64,000 nucleotides of DNA from Rhexocercosporidium sp. MPI-PUGE-AT-0058. Taxonomy: Eukaryota > Ascomycota > Leotiomycetes > Helotiales. Positions 1 through 11,910 of this stretch are shown piece after piece; position 1 is the stretch's first letter, and each line of letters starts with the position of its first letter. Under the pieces are notes generated by a model, which was given only the letters and a program-made list of their open reading frames with translations, did not search any database and was not told the origin of the DNA. The stretch covers positions 4,960,001-5,024,000 of the forward strand of contig JAGTJL010000001.1 in the NCBI GenBank assembly GCA_020746875.1. Reading direction: 5' to 3'. The position numbers and the translations under genes are program-made.

Positions 1-54
1 TTAGATCAGTAGATAGAGGGAATCTTTATTGAGTTTATTTAGCAGTATATCATC

Positions 55-1630
55 CTAGTATTTTACCCAAAGCCCCCATCTACCTGCAGCAAAACCCCGC
101 GCCATATAAAACGCACCGAATGACCCCACGTAACAAGCACCTGTGAACACAATCAAGCCCCAGTACTCACCATCGCACCTCTCCAAAATCTCTCCCGCGA
201 TCGGCACGCCTGTCAGACATCCAATGCTCACAATTGTGTAGCACGTCGCATAATATCGCCCATAATCCTTCGTCTCGCACAGCTGACCTACGCAGACTGG
301 CGTCAAGGATATGTTACTCCCACTTGCGAAGCCGAATATCACAGCGAAGATCGCCAGGCCAGCTGTGTTTGATCCAAAAGGCAACCAAATCCCGAAGACG
401 CAGATGATAGTCAAGAATATCATCAGAAGAGAACAGTTGTAACGACCAATCCTATCGGAATACAGACCGGGCAGCCAGCGTCCGAATACAGAGCCTGCGC
501 ATAGGATGGGTAGGATCTGGTACGAGAAGGCCTCGGCGTGACCTTCTTTCAAAGCGTAACTGGTGATGTAGGTCAGAGGCACGAATAGTGCCCATTCGAG
601 CAAGAAACAGCCGATGACTGTCATTAAAAATGCAGGCTGGCGGAGGATCTTGATGTCCGGGTGGGGCGAAGTGGCTTTGTGTGATGGTTGGATGTTGGAC
701 TTTATGAGGAGAATTGCGATGATGCTCAGAAAGAGCATGATGAAGCCGAGGATGCGGGTTGCCCATGCGAAACCGATCTTGGGGATGAGAGACTGGAGTA
801 GTAGGGGAAAGACAATACCGCCGAATGCTGCTCCGCCCGCAGCAATCCCTGTTGCGTTTCCCCGGCGGCGGTAGAAGAAGTGAGATACTGCTGCGATTGA
901 GGGAGTGAAGACGAGTGCTGTTCCGAATCCACCGAGTACACCAAAGACGATGATAAACTGCCAGTATTCTAATACATTTTAGGCTAGGAACATATGATAA
1001 GATGGCGAGATGTGACTTACCCGTACAAACTCCTAGCAAGAACATATCAAGAACCACCAACACACTTCCGGGAAAGACAAGCCAAAATGGGCCATAGACA
1101 TCGAACAAAGGACCGATGTAGATTCCACCAGCAAAAGATAGGAATGCATAGATGGAAAATATCCAGCCAATTTTTCCTGGGGGATAAGCTGCTAACTGAT
1201 TGCGAGAGAAGTACGCTTCGAAAGATGCGAGTGTATTTGCTATTCCGAGCGAAGCGAACATTCCGCACCAAGACCCAAAGACTACTAACCATGCTCGGAT
1301 TCCGCCTTCTGGGTAGATATGCTCATCCAAGACATCGGATGAGACTGAGGCTGGGGCTTCCTGACTTGAAGGAGAAGGCGAATCTGCGGGATTGGCGTTG
1401 CAGGTCTTTTCATTGGAGCCAGAATTGGATGAGGCCGGAGGCGATGAATAATCTAGCAAATCCTCTTGTGTTTCCTCCAGATGTCCAATCTTGGCGCTTA
1501 CTACATCGCTGCGTGCTCGCCCAGCATCTCTTGTAGTTGGATCCGACAGCTTGGAACCGGTGGCCAAACTTTCATTGGTGGTAGCATCGCGGGTGCTTTG
1601 GGGACCCGCCTCCCATGTCTTCGATTGCAT
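55..1630 (-). CDS. MFS monocarboxylate-transporter-like permease, 507 aa
   Basis: Predicted plasma-membrane permease of the major facilitator superfamily, fungal monocarboxylate (MCT/MCH) group. Exons are complement(55..968, 1021..1630); the 52-bp intron (969..1020, GTAAGT...TTAG) restores one frame in phase 1. The first ~130 residues are hydrophilic and Ser/Thr/Glu-rich. Then comes the family opening ([20 protein letters not shown]), followed by about 12 hydrophobic segments. An RRRGNATG loop lies between helices 4 and 5, and [16 protein letters not shown] fits the A-like loop of the second half. The ATG at 1630 was chosen; an in-frame codon extends the frame to 1771, but that extension lacks family character. 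The substrate cannot be read from sequence: relatives carry carboxylates, riboflavin or secondary metabolites. It is transcribed divergently from the ARPC3 gene at 2477. The family call is solid and the exact start is less so. Confidence 0.9.
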
Positions 1631-2476
1631 ACAGCAGAAAAGACGGTCGATAGAAGATGTACACAGTGTATATACTTTATATGAGATATTTCCACAACTG
1701 AAAATGTTGGAAGGGGAATTTAAAATGAAAATGTACTCGGCCAACTCCAGAAGTGGGGGAGGTGGGGTCAACAGAACTAAAAGACTACATCTGCACAGCT
1801 AGATTGGGGCGCCATAAGCCACTCCAAGGACCAAATGGGCCCCAGAGCGGCGTGTGAGTTACGAGAGAATATCTACCGCTGCAGCTATGTATGAAAGAAT
1901 TGGAGATTGACAGACCTTGTGGTTGAATTGGAAGCATCTTCTGGATCTCAAAGAGTCAAACAAGTGTTTTTGGATACGTAGCATGATAACGTTTGCCTGT
2001 GAATAGAAGTTCTGGCAATAAGATTGCTCATACAGGCCGTATCTAATAGAGATGGAATATAATGCCCATTGGAATGAATGCTAATAGGTCGGACCCCAGA
2101 AATCAGAGCCACAGAAACAACAAATCATAAACACAAGCATGTCTGAATTGTTCTGGGGGAAGAAGAAGCAAACAAATTTTCAATTGAATCGAGCATTGAC
2201 AAGATAAATAAAAACGGGACTATGGAATATGTTGAACTGTAGATATGTACATAATTGAAAGTCGGAAAGCTTTACAGTAGGAGTAGGAGGAAAAAGCGAG
2301 AGGAGTTGTGTTGATGTTCAAGGACGATGAGTTGTGGCCTCATGTGTGAGGCATCAAGCAGGCCCGAGGTGGGCTGCTGCTCCGTGACGACGACCGAGAG
2401 TAAGCTGCGGTGCCCCTCCATCAATAACCTCACTTCTTTCCACACGACCACAACAACAACACCACAAGTCGCCAAG
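1631..2476. other. Divergent intergenic/promoter region
   Basis: No gene seen. This region separates the divergent transporter (-) and ARPC3 (+) genes and must hold both promoters and 5' leaders. The stretch just before the ARPC3 start is rich in CCACAACAACAACACC-type leader sequence. Confidence 0.6.
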
Positions 2477-3589
2477 ATGCCGGTACGTCTTTCTGCTGTC
2501 CTACAGTGCTATCACACAGTTCTATGTTCTTCAATTGCTCCCCCACGAGATCCCCAATCCCTTGCTATCCCCCCCTCCTCCCCCCTCCATCTCCATCTCC
2601 ACCTCCAAACTAATATTCCCTAGGCATACAACAGCATATTCAACCCGGATTCCTCCCCTCCAACCTCCACCAACATCGGCAACTTCCCCCTCCTCCCCCT
2701 CCGCACACGCGTCCGCGGCCCAGCCTACACACTCCCCCTCGACGCCTCGCTCCCCGCACATCTCTCCCCCGAGCCCGACTCCGAGAGCTACGATGCGCTG
2801 GACGAAGTACTCAGTCTGTTCCGGGCCAATACGTTCTTCCGCAACTTCGAGATCCAGGGCCCCGCGGATCGGTTGTTGATTTATGGCATCCTGTGGGTCA
2901 GTGAGTGTTTAGGGAAGATTAGACCGGCTATGAGTGGGAGGTAGGTTTGCATATTTTCTCTTTTGGTTTGGTTTGAGGGGTTAGTGGATGGCGGATAGTT
3001 CAGTGTGAATGGGTGAGTGGATAGATACTGTTTTGGGAGTGTTTTGAGATCTAGGACCGAGTGCATTGCCTGGGTAGGAAAGACACATACCCCCGGCGAG
3101 TCGATACGTATGGTGGTCTCCATGCAAAGCTTTTAGCAGTTGATATCTGGCTAGCAGGTCATCGATGGAAACCAGTTTATCAGGGGATGGACAATTTGCT
3201 GACAAAACAAAAAACAGAGAAGCACAGAAGGAGGTCCAGAACATAGCACTCGACACCAACTTCTCCATCCCAGGCGATCCAGGATTCCCGCTCAACCAGG
3301 TACATTTCCCTCTTTCCCTTGCCACCTCTATCACTCACAGCTCTCTCACGCCGGTTCCCCCGTTCCCCCACACCCCTATCACCCAAACGTACACACAATT
3401 CTAACCTGTCAGATGTTCAACCCCCCAACCTCCCGCCAAGAAGCAGAAACCCTCCGCCAGTACTTGGGTCAAGTCCGACAGGAACTCGCTATCCGTCTTC
3501 TGGCTAGGATATACGAGGATGGATCGGATAAGCCGAGTAAATGGTGGCTGAGCTTTGCTAAGAGGAAGTTTATGGGGAAGAGTTTGTAG
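2477..3589 (+). CDS. arc18: Arp2/3 complex subunit 3 (ARPC3/p21/Arc18), 193 aa
   Basis: Subunit of the Arp2/3 complex, which nucleates branched actin filaments at endocytic patches and hyphal tips. Exons are 2477..2482, 2624..2940, 3218..3299 and 3413..3589. The first exon is only ATG CCG, so the protein starts M-P-A-Y-N, as ARPC3 proteins do. Family landmarks in order: the LLPLRTRVRGPAYTL region, FRANTFFRNFEIQGPADRLL, IYGILWVSECLGKI, NFSIPGDPGFPLNQ, and the C-terminal KPSKWWLSFAKRKFM. Length is slightly above the ~178 aa of yeast and human versions. The 277-bp intron (2941..3217) is long for this window but has a clean GTAGGT donor, a CTGAC branch-like site and a CAG acceptor. It converges with TRM6. 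Confidence 0.95.
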
Positions 3590-4310
3590 AAGGGATGGAT
3601 AGGCGTCTTGGGGGTGCTGGAAGGGTGGTTGTCGTGGTGACTGAGAGGATAGGGGACGATAGGAGGGGATGGAGAGGACTTATCGGTGGATTGGGAAGAA
3701 ACTTTGAACGGCAGAGGAAGCATGGCACGAAGTGGCAGGGGATATGACCGTCGTGGGGAAGCGCTGATTGCAACACTACATTTTCCGTGTGGCTTCGGAG
3801 GGAACGGTGGAGCATGAGTAGTCAACCAGACTATGAACCATGGAAATGATAAAATAGAATTGATGATATTTACGAGCACGCCTTCAAAAAAAGACATTCA
3901 AGTGTTGCATCTAATCAGAGAAAGAAGATGGCGGGAAAGTACAGCGTATCATCGTTTAGTATCATGTATTTTGGATTAGACTTGCTTCTTCGCTTGAATT
4001 TGGTTTGGTTTGGTTTGATTTCTTCCTTCGTCGATATCGTATCACTGCCTGCAATTCAGCTGTAAGCAGAAAACTAGCTATTCGTCTCCTGCCTCTCCGC
4101 AAATATGCTAGACAGCACTATTCTCTGCCCTGTTTGTTGCTTCGGCTCTTACCCGTTACAGATCGCCGGGTGATCCTCAAGCTATGCAAGATGTGCGAAA
4201 GTAGAGTGCTCGTAGAAGAGTCCATACCGGTCGAGTCTTGGTTGAGATTCCTCTCGCCAATGCTGTGCTCGAATTATTTTCGGCAAATGTTCCTTTCGCC
4301 TTCTTCTTAT
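3590..4310. other. Convergent 3' intergenic region
   Basis: No gene seen. It holds the 3' ends of ARPC3 (+) and TRM6 (-). A short GGTTT tandem run lies near 4003-4017. Open frames here are short and low in complexity. Confidence 0.6.
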
Positions 4311-6225
4311 TCATATCTCACGCTCGCTCTGCCCGTCGAGCTTCGCCCGTTTCGGCGGACACATCTCACTCTCTCCCATCTCTCTCTTCCCATCCTTCGT
4401 TTCGACTTCCTCCTGTACCGCCCCAGCTCCATTGTCAACCACATCCTCTTTCCCCACTCTGACCACCTTATCAGCCCTCTTCTTGGAAAACTTTCCCCTT
4501 GCCTCGACCCGTCCCGTAGCAGGAATCACCCGAATACCCGTAAACAGATATCCCTCTGCGCCCCCTCGCCCCGTCATAACCGGATGTGTACGGCCAGGTA
4601 GAACTTGCCATTCCCTGATGCGGGCGGATTGCACGGCTGTGTTGAGTAACAGCGTGGGGTTTAGGGGGAAGTCATCGTCACCTGGCCAGGTGGTTTGGGT
4701 GAGTGCTTGTTGATTTGGGTCTTGGGTTTCTGGAGTGGTTGTTTCGGAAAGGTCGAGTGAGACTGGTAATGAGAGGAAAGATTCGGGTGGTGCTTGAATG
4801 AAAGCTGTTCGTCTGCTTGTGGAGTAAGCATCTGAGAGCTTGACTAAAGACTCGATCGTTGGGCTGTAAATAGCTATTTGTGCGCCTCCTCGTAATAAAG
4901 GGATGGTGTGCCGCAAGATCGATATCGGATCCATGTGACTCGCTACTACTAAGCCATCAAATCCCCCTGCGAGAGTGGAGTCCACGATTGTCTTCACGCG
5001 ATTGTGCCGACGCAGTTTGCGGTAGTAGGTTCCTCGCTTTCCAGACTTTAGCGTCGAGAGCGAGGTTGGTGAGAGGGGAGCGATAGGGGTTGAGTATGTG
5101 GTGTCTTCGGATGGAGAGATGAGCTGGAGCCAGGAGATGGGATGGAGATGTGTTGTGAGAGGGTGGTTCGGGTGAGGTGGTGTGGTTGTTGTTGGGTCGT
5201 AGGAGAAGTATTTTAGGAGTGAGAGATTCGGTTGTGCGTTGTTGTGGATGAGGGTTATCGTGTTGGATGATGCGAGGGGCTGATCGTGGTGTGTTGGTTT
5301 TGTTGTCTCTTTTTCCGCTTCTGGTCCCTTCTCTCCTTCGTTTGTTTGGCCTTGGTGTAGGACTGACGATGCATCTAAAGTTGGAGGATGTAATATCCCC
5401 ATTCTTTCCGCCAAAGCAGCAACGAGTAACCCCCCAGTCTCATCAACAACCAACCATCTTCCTCCCACAACACCATCCACTTTCTCCGCAAAATGCACAT
5501 TTGACCAACTGCCTACCAACGCACACATCTCCTCTCTCATCTCCATAATCTTACCCGAATCCTTCTCCTCCATCACCCACTTAATCAGCATAGGCACATC
5601 AACCGGTAGGACCGTGAAGCGCCTGAGATACTTCTTCGTCTTCAACAACTTATACTTCGCCAGACTGAACGCAGTCTTCTGCTCGATCCCCAAATGACTT
5701 GCCATCAGTTTCGCAATGAGATCCTTGCCTGCACCAGTCCCTTCCCGTTTCAATTCCTCAATTTCCTCCATACTGAGTGTCTGTTGTGCAGCATCATCTA
5801 TCGTCTCTCGATTCGAGCGCATGATAACCTCGCCATTCTCCCCCACGAGTTGGAACTCCACGCCGTCGCCTCCAATCGTGACATTCTCGTCTGTACCTAA
5901 CCCATTGCCGTTACTCGCAGCAGCTTGCTCCTCGGCGATTGTATCGGCATGTAATTCTGCTGCGGGCACGATTCGTATATCTGAGTCTTTCTGGCCAGGC
6001 GCGCGATCGAGGAGCTCGTAGGTTTTGTTATAGGGTCGACCGAGGAGGAGATTGGATGAGAAAGTACCGTACTTGCCTAATGAGACAATTCTGTGTGTTG
6101 GTGTCAGCAGGGGAAGAGAGACAAAGAAGGAGAACGGACGTATTTGGTGCTATTTGGAGGATTTTGAGGGTGTCTGATGGGAGGCGGAGGACGACCCATG
6201 CATTGGGTTCAACAAGAGAATGCAT
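4311..6225 (-). CDS. TRM6: tRNA (adenine-58-N1)-methyltransferase non-catalytic subunit TRM6/GCD10, 621 aa
   Basis: Partner of the catalytic TRM61 (GCD14) in the nuclear heterotetramer that makes m1A58 in tRNAs, including initiator tRNA. Exons are complement(4311..6090, 6140..6225); the 49-bp intron (GTCCGT...ACAG, phase 2) joins ILQIAPNT to IVSLGKYGTFSSN, which matches the conserved N-terminal barrel of Gcd10. Further landmarks are EELKREGTGAGKDLIAKLMA, KTKKYLRRFTVLPV and, in the C-terminal Rossmann-like half, FDGLVVASHMDP and HPVMTGRGGAEGYLFTGIRV. As expected for this subunit, no S-adenosylmethionine-binding GxGxG signature is visible. The start at 6225 gives a short N-terminus like the yeast protein; the frame stays open further upstream but without homology. 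A long Ser/Thr/Pro linker (about residues 260-360) is likely disordered. Confidence 0.93.
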
Positions 6226-6602
6226 TATGGAGAAGGGTGTTTTGCGGTTGTGTATTAGAGAAGATGTAATTGGAGTAGTGGGGGGAATTGAGGTTATTGA
6301 GACATGGTGTTGAGGGGTTGCCAGCCTTGTCGAATATTTTTTTCGAGTCTTCAGCCTTTCACGGCTGGTCTTCTTAGGCCGCCGTAGACGACGCTTCGCT
6401 TGCTCGTTGTTGTCAACAATGTGACCAATCTCTCCATCAGAGGAAAAGGTGGCCGATTTTGACACCCCTGGGAAATCCGAAGAACCTACGATTTCCTGAA
6501 AATTTGATGATTAATACTAGTGGAAATTAAATCTATAAGTATTTGAGCTATTTTAGAACTTATGTTTAGATTTTATTATAGTAGAAACCAAAGCGTTATT
6601 AG
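6226..6602. other. TRM6 upstream region with AT-rich patch
   Basis: No gene seen apart from the TRM6 5' leader. Sequence from about 6480 to 6600 is noticeably AT-rich and borders the HET relic at 6603, which suggests local decay. Confidence 0.5.
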
Positions 6603-6863
6603 ATGATGGGACAGTACGAGAGGAAGCAGGCCTTTGTAGCAAGTGATGGAAACACGACTTACGCTAGTATTAGCCCGCCTTCGTCGGAACCTGGAGACGT
6701 GTTGTGTATCCTTTATGGAGCGCGAACGCCGGTCTTACTACGAAAGTCCGCGGGTAATAGTTACGCTATGCTCGTTGGGTCATGTTACGTTACTGGAATC
6801 ATGGACGGAGAACTTGTGAGATTGGGACTGATGAGATTGGCCGCTCGAAACAGGTTTTTCTGA
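6603..6863 (+). pseudogene. Relic of the C-terminal end of a HET-domain protein
   Basis: An 86-residue open frame starts directly after an in-frame TAG. It matches the typical tail of long HET-domain (heterokaryon incompatibility) proteins: FVASDGNTTYASISP, then SSEPGDVLCILYGARTPVLL, then SYAMLVGSCYVTGIMDGE. In intact genes this tail follows the HET domain by several hundred residues, but here no HET domain lies upstream and the flanking sequence is AT-rich. I therefore read it as a fragment. It lies beside an intact but different HET gene (7247-9727), whose own C-terminus does not carry this tail, so it is not a simple end duplication of that neighbour. It could be a terminal exon of a split gene, but no supporting upstream exon is visible. 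Confidence 0.6.
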
Positions 6864-7246
6864 TTCGCTGAGATGGGAGACATGGTTCCCACATTTAGCT
6901 GGAGTTACTCTGCGACTTGAATTAATCCTCAGGGTCAGCGTTGGATGCTGAGGTAGTCTTCATCTCTTTGATCATGTTTGACCATGAGAGGCGATTCTTC
7001 GGAAGGGAATCGAGCTGTTTTGAACAAAAAATGTAATAGGCACTTCCCCCTCACCACATGACACTTGACCTTAATTGTTTTATGGTTTCAGGTTCTCTTG
7101 CGCTAGATCGATAGTTTCGATCCGCAAGTACGCCCTTAAGAACCCAAGACCTGGAGCGAAATGAATCTTTACGATGTAAGGCTCATTAAGAGAACGTCGG
7201 AATTGTACACTAATGTGAGACACCCAAGCAGTCTCTAACCCACACA

Positions 7247-9727
7247 TCAGCCTAGCACGATCAGTTTCTCAATTGTATCTTCTAGATCCCACAAAGACAC
7301 AGCGATTGTACCTTGGCCAATCCTGTGAGCTATGCCATTGCGTCTTTCAATCATCAAGACGGCATACTTTATTTCCTTCATCAATGGCCACGCATCTCCG
7401 AATTGAGAGCGTCCCGCAGCTTCCGACGTTATTACGAGCCTTGGGTGAGGATGCTGCTTGCAGAGGACCACGAATTCGGCTTGCAATGGCGGTAGCTGAT
7501 CGTCATTATTTGGCAGAACGTTGCCTACCCGAACACCTCGCGAATTGTATACACCATACGAGCTTAGTGACTTGTTCGTAGCATCCCGATCATTGGAATC
7601 GGACCGAACCTTGAAATGTGCACACTGGGTCTTGAATACCAGATATCCCGACTCAGCAATGACCGGCTCATCGCTTTGAAGCTCCACTGTTGATGTGTGA
7701 CGTCCCGTAATATGCGCCTTTAGCATCGAGATCTTCTTCTCGCACAATTCCTGCATCGTGCGAATCATGAAGACGGGTGTATGAATTCCATCGTATACAC
7801 CATTGAGGTAATGGACATGCTCCGTAGCTAAATCACCATCCAAGTCTGCATAAGCAAGAAGCTCTCGAGCCAGTGCAACTTCCTCTCTGCTCCTTGGTTT
7901 CCTCCCAGCCAACTCCTCGAATTGTGAAATCGCGATCCAATTCTGGATTTGATTGTACTTGAGCTCGTCCTGGTGGAATGTGTCACTACGCTCCTCGGAA
8001 CGACCGCCGTACTCTTCCATCGATAGTCTTACGCCGAGAGCAGCATCAAGTCTTAGAATATCGTCTTCATTAGCTGTGGAAGAGGGAGGAGCTTCTTGGC
8101 TCTCGGCGTTCCTTGGTTTTCCAGTGTGGAGAAAGCGTAAAGTGTTATCGTGTCCTACCAAGAACCAGTTCTGTCTCAGACGTGTGGTAATCTCAGTAGT
8201 CAGCTCCCCAAGCTCATAACGCACCGGACCAACCCAACCACACCACGACCATGTTGGAAACAAGCGACCACCCCTTGTCGTAGCGTTACGTTTATGCAGA
8301 GAGCCGCCGGGCTGCCACATCAGCGCAACATGAAGATCTGTCTCTAGAAGACCGGCGAGGACACCAATGCCAGAAGTCTTTCTGAACTCTTCCATGGTGC
8401 TCCACAGAGCGAGCAGGACATCGGATTCGTACGTCATCTGACGCTTTGTGTAGTTCTCGACGAAGCCGAGCCAATCCGTGGCATGCTGCATCCCTCGGCT
8501 GCTTTCCATACTGTGGCGAGGGATCTCTATCTCGCACTTGTCGACTAGATCACCAAGACTGCCGAGGACCTTCGCGGCGCGCAATTTGATCGGGGCAACT
8601 TGTCGTTCTCCTACGATGGACTCGCATTTCGTACCGCAGCTGCACATGAAGAAGACTTCTATGGGTGTGAAGATCAGTGCGCGGCTCGAAAACTGCCACT
8701 CCTGATATGTCCAGGCTCGCTTACTCCACGTGCAGGAGTCCAGGAAGAACTTCAACGGTGGAGTGCTCAGGGCGAGGTCCAATACCTTGACTGTGGCAGT
8801 GAACTGTGTTTTCTTTGCTCTGGAGCCGGGAGTCACTGCTGCTAGATGGGCACTCGCGCTTCCAGCACCAGCGGCTACAATCGTGAACGCAGCGTTCCGA
8901 TAAATGTCCACCATAAGTTCTATCTGCTCGCTTTTATGCGGTCCATCTTGGATGATACACAGGCTGTCCACCCACAAATAATCCTTGCCCAGCTCCCTGA
9001 GGAGAATGATGGTATCTTGAATAGTGCATGCTAGAGCATCCATCTCAAGGCTCCCTCTGGCCTCGAAAGGTTCGGCGAGGGTCGATTTCAAGATCACCGC
9101 ATCGGTACCCCAGACGTAGGATAGTGCCGCATAGCTGCAATGGGGAGGGGCCTCAATGACCCGCATCTCTTTGATGTCAATGACTCGCAGACGTTTGACA
9201 TTAGGCCGAATCGAATCGGCGACTGGATGAGAAGCCTTGCATTGTGCGATCCAAGACTGAATGAGCTTGAAATCACACACATCGCCCAATACCCTCGCGC
9301 TTCCTAGGCGACGTTCGTCCTCTTTCTTCTGCACCAGCCTGATCTCTGGTTCATAGTAGTCGGGCAAGAATTTTCGCTCAGTCCCATCCGTGATATCGAG
9401 CGTGATGATGCAGCAATCATGGTCAAACGCGCCGTCGACCGCAATACCCCATTGGCCCGTGAGACGACACATCGACCAGCCCCGTCTGTCGTCTGGCCCG
9501 TAGATGCGCGTCCAGTCGAGGGGGGCATCACGCCAGCTCAGCAGTAACGCATCTGTGATGAGATCGCAGAACGGGCAGTCCTGTCTCTGTACTATGTTGC
9601 GGACGTAGTCGAAGTCAATGCGAGTGAAATGTCCGCCGTTGAGGAAGAGCTGCTCGAAGTCGGTGCTTTGGCACTTTTCGCAGAGCTTTCGGTTCGTTGT
9701 TAAAACGTCTGTCGTGATCTGATTCAT
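7247..9727 (-). CDS. HET-domain (heterokaryon incompatibility) protein, 826 aa
   Basis: Single-exon gene of the fungal HET family, whose members take part in non-self recognition and programmed cell death after hyphal fusion. Motifs in order: a Cys-rich N-terminus (CEKC near residue 16, CPFC near 51), then the HET core with YAALSYVWG (about 199-207), YLWVDSLCIIQD and MVDIYRNAAFTIVAAG, then SKRAWTYQEWQFSSRALIF. A long C-terminal region follows, including TWSWCGWVG, which is typical of HET proteins. The open frame runs to 9781, but the codon there is GTG; the first ATG is at 9727 and is taken as the start. No NACHT, WD or ankyrin module is visible, so the recognition partner is unknown. The gene carries no internal stops and looks intact. 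Confidence 0.88.
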   Translation of the reverse strand: MNQITTDVLTTNRKLCEKCQSTDFEQLFLNGGHFTRIDFDYVRNIVQRQDCPFCDLITDALLLSWRDAPLDWTRIYGPDDRRGWSMCRLTGQWGIAVDGAFDHDCCIITLDITDGTERKFLPDYYEPEIRLVQKKEDERRLGSARVLGDVCDFKLIQSWIAQCKASHPVADSIRPNVKRLRVIDIKEMRVIEAPPHCSYAALSYVWGTDAVILKSTLAEPFEARGSLEMDALACTIQDTIILLRELGKDYLWVDSLCIIQDGPHKSEQIELMVDIYRNAAFTIVAAGAGSASAHLAAVTPGSRAKKTQFTATVKVLDLALSTPPLKFFLDSCTWSKRAWTYQEWQFSSRALIFTPIEVFFMCSCGTKCESIVGERQVAPIKLRAAKVLGSLGDLVDKCEIEIPRHSMESSRGMQHATDWLGFVENYTKRQMTYESDVLLALWSTMEEFRKTSGIGVLAGLLETDLHVALMWQPGGSLHKRNATTRGGRLFPTWSWCGWVGPVRYELGELTTEITTRLRQNWFLVGHDNTLRFLHTGKPRNAESQEAPPSSTANEDDILRLDAALGVRLSMEEYGGRSEERSDTFHQDELKYNQIQNWIAISQFEELAGRKPRSREEVALARELLAYADLDGDLATEHVHYLNGVYDGIHTPVFMIRTMQELCEKKISMLKAHITGRHTSTVELQSDEPVIAESGYLVFKTQCAHFKVRSDSNDRDATNKSLSSYGVYNSRGVRVGNVLPNNDDQLPPLQAEFVVLCKQHPHPRLVITSEAAGRSQFGDAWPLMKEIKYAVLMIERRNGIAHRIGQGTIAVSLWDLEDTIEKLIVLG

Positions 9728-11910
9728 TGTATCTTTGATTACTTCATAGATGATGAAGTTGGAATGTACGATTCGGCTCACGCACTCATAAGCTACCTAT
9801 ATATCCCGAGCGTTGAAGTCGACCGGTAAGTTCCCGCGGGGTAGGGCGTTGAGGCTTGAAGTAGCGCGATATGATATCTTGTCGCATCTAGTGATCGAAT
9901 GAGAGTCTGTCGTAGACGCCAATCTTTTCTCTCAATATACTTAAGCTCTCTCTCGTCCTCACCAATTGACAGGGTTTCATTTACGTAAAGAAGTACCTCG
10001 ATCACTTCTCGCCAGAGGGTTTTCCTCTGCCTGTCTGCTGTTACAACCAGTGTGAGCAGGAAGCTGGCGGAAAGGCCCGGCTGGGGAGCCATTGCGATTG
10101 GCAACTATCTTATAGTCAATGAACAGCCCGTCGGCAGAAGGTCGTGGCTCTTGAAGATTGCGGCACCTTGGGATATCGGAATAAGGCTGTTGCACGTAAT
10201 GGATTGTATTAGGCTTAGCGAGTTTTCTTTTTCGAAAATGGACAAGTACGGATTGATGAATATATGGATTGAATGTACAGAACCATTCATGACTTTAGTG
10301 TTCTATCCAAGGCATGCATGTAAATACATGCGGGTGAAGTAGATGGTCGGTAGAAAGAGGAAAAAGTGCTTGTTTTGAAGGAGAATGATGTATGTAAATA
10401 ACAAAAGCGGGGTATGTTTGGCTTTACCGAGATCCTAGAACTGCGCTTTGTTCTCATAAATACGTGCTCGAACAGTCAGTATTTACTCCGCCCTATGACA
10501 TGAACAGACATATCTCAATAAGTACCACGGTACCTGTGTTGATAAGTAAGTGACGCTCCGCTGGCCCTCCGGGGGCCACTCCCGTGGAGGCTGGGGAATG
10601 CTAAGATTGATTTCCGGAGACTTGATATTCCCAGTCCGTGGTCAGGTCAGGTATGACTTCGCCATTGAGTTGATTAAATAATAAACCGCGTTTTCATCTT
10701 CTTATATTCCCATATCCAGCCAGTCCACTCTCTATTCTATTCTTTAGCCATCATGCTATACAGTACATGCCATGTCATGTCATGCAAATCACCTTCCTCA
10801 TGGAGATCTCACCAGGCAAACACCCAAGCAGCATCCGGGCCGCGTAAGACACAACGTACACAAAAGCCAGCCAAGCGAATGAAGCTCAGCCTTTCAAACC
10901 AGCCAAGTGTCCTCTGCTGCTCTTGCAGATGCAAGCTTTAGGTGTTTGAATACAAGAAGTATTATTGGCAAGAGAGTCATCTGAATTGAAATTTTTATGA
11001 CCATCCGCCACAGCTGAGGCTATGTTTAGCTTTGAGGTGGGACCTGTATTGTGGCTGGTGAGGCGAATGAGGGCTGATCGTGGACTCGGAGGGACAATTC
11101 CAATACTTACATACTTACTTACTGTAGACCGGACTGAGTAGACTGCGGCGTAGTCGTAGTTCTTGATAGGAACGATTGTGAGAAGGAAAACATCTTAGAC
11201 TTCGTTCCTTTGAATTCCTCTTGTTCCTGTTTCTGTCCCTGTTTCTTGGGAGTGCAGTGCAAGTGCAGGCTCGGGATGACCTCATATCGTATCTTACCGT
11301 ATCTACTTATCTCTCCCAGCCCGACGTTCACCCAGCCCCAACCCAGACCCAGCCCAGCTCCTCAGCCACTGCACTGCATGCGAGAGCGACATCAACACCT
11401 GTGTTTACACTTGCTTGCTTGCCACCTGTGAATACTTGCTCCGCTATACGGCAACAGACAAGCATACGAACAGCCAGGAGTCGAAGAAAGAACAATTGAA
11501 GGGAACTTGGAGCATTGTCCGCGGCAAGAGTCCGTCCAAGGTTCTAGCTTGATCATAACCACCTGGCCAAAGCTCGACCTCGAGTCTTGTTCCCAATCTC
11601 TACAACTGGGAATAACCTCACGAGGGGAAGACAGGAACGCTGTTGAATCCAAGGAAGGAAGAAGAAGAAGAAGGGATTCTGCCTGGACTCAACCGCAGAA
11701 CTGTGAGGTGCGCACGCATTCAATTCCATACAGCCCAGAATCCCAGATCGAACTCTAAGCTGACTTTCACACCCCGCCATAGTTCCCACTCGAAACAGTT
11801 TAGGAACGAGCAGGCAGACCGAGAGAATAGCTGCAGAGAAGTCCCTTTCGAGATCACAGAATACAATTGCTTGACCACTGTCCTACATCAATAACAGCCT
11901 CACAATCAAG
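9728..11910. other. Intergenic region upstream of the HET and MINDY genes
   Basis: No convincing gene. A 103-codon minus-strand frame (9793..10104) lies upstream of the HET gene but resembles nothing I recognise and has no splice link to it. From about 11100 to 11900 the sequence is likely the promoter and leader of the MINDY gene, with a purine-rich GAAGAAGAAG stretch near 11655. Confidence 0.5.

Noticed and set aside
55..1771. Extended N-terminus of the MCT transporter up to 1771
   Set aside because: The extra ~47 residues have no family character; the ATG at 1630 is more likely.
9793..10104. 103-codon minus-strand frame upstream of the HET gene
   Set aside because: Considered as an extra exon of the HET gene, but no donor/acceptor pair gives a sensible fusion and no family match is evident.
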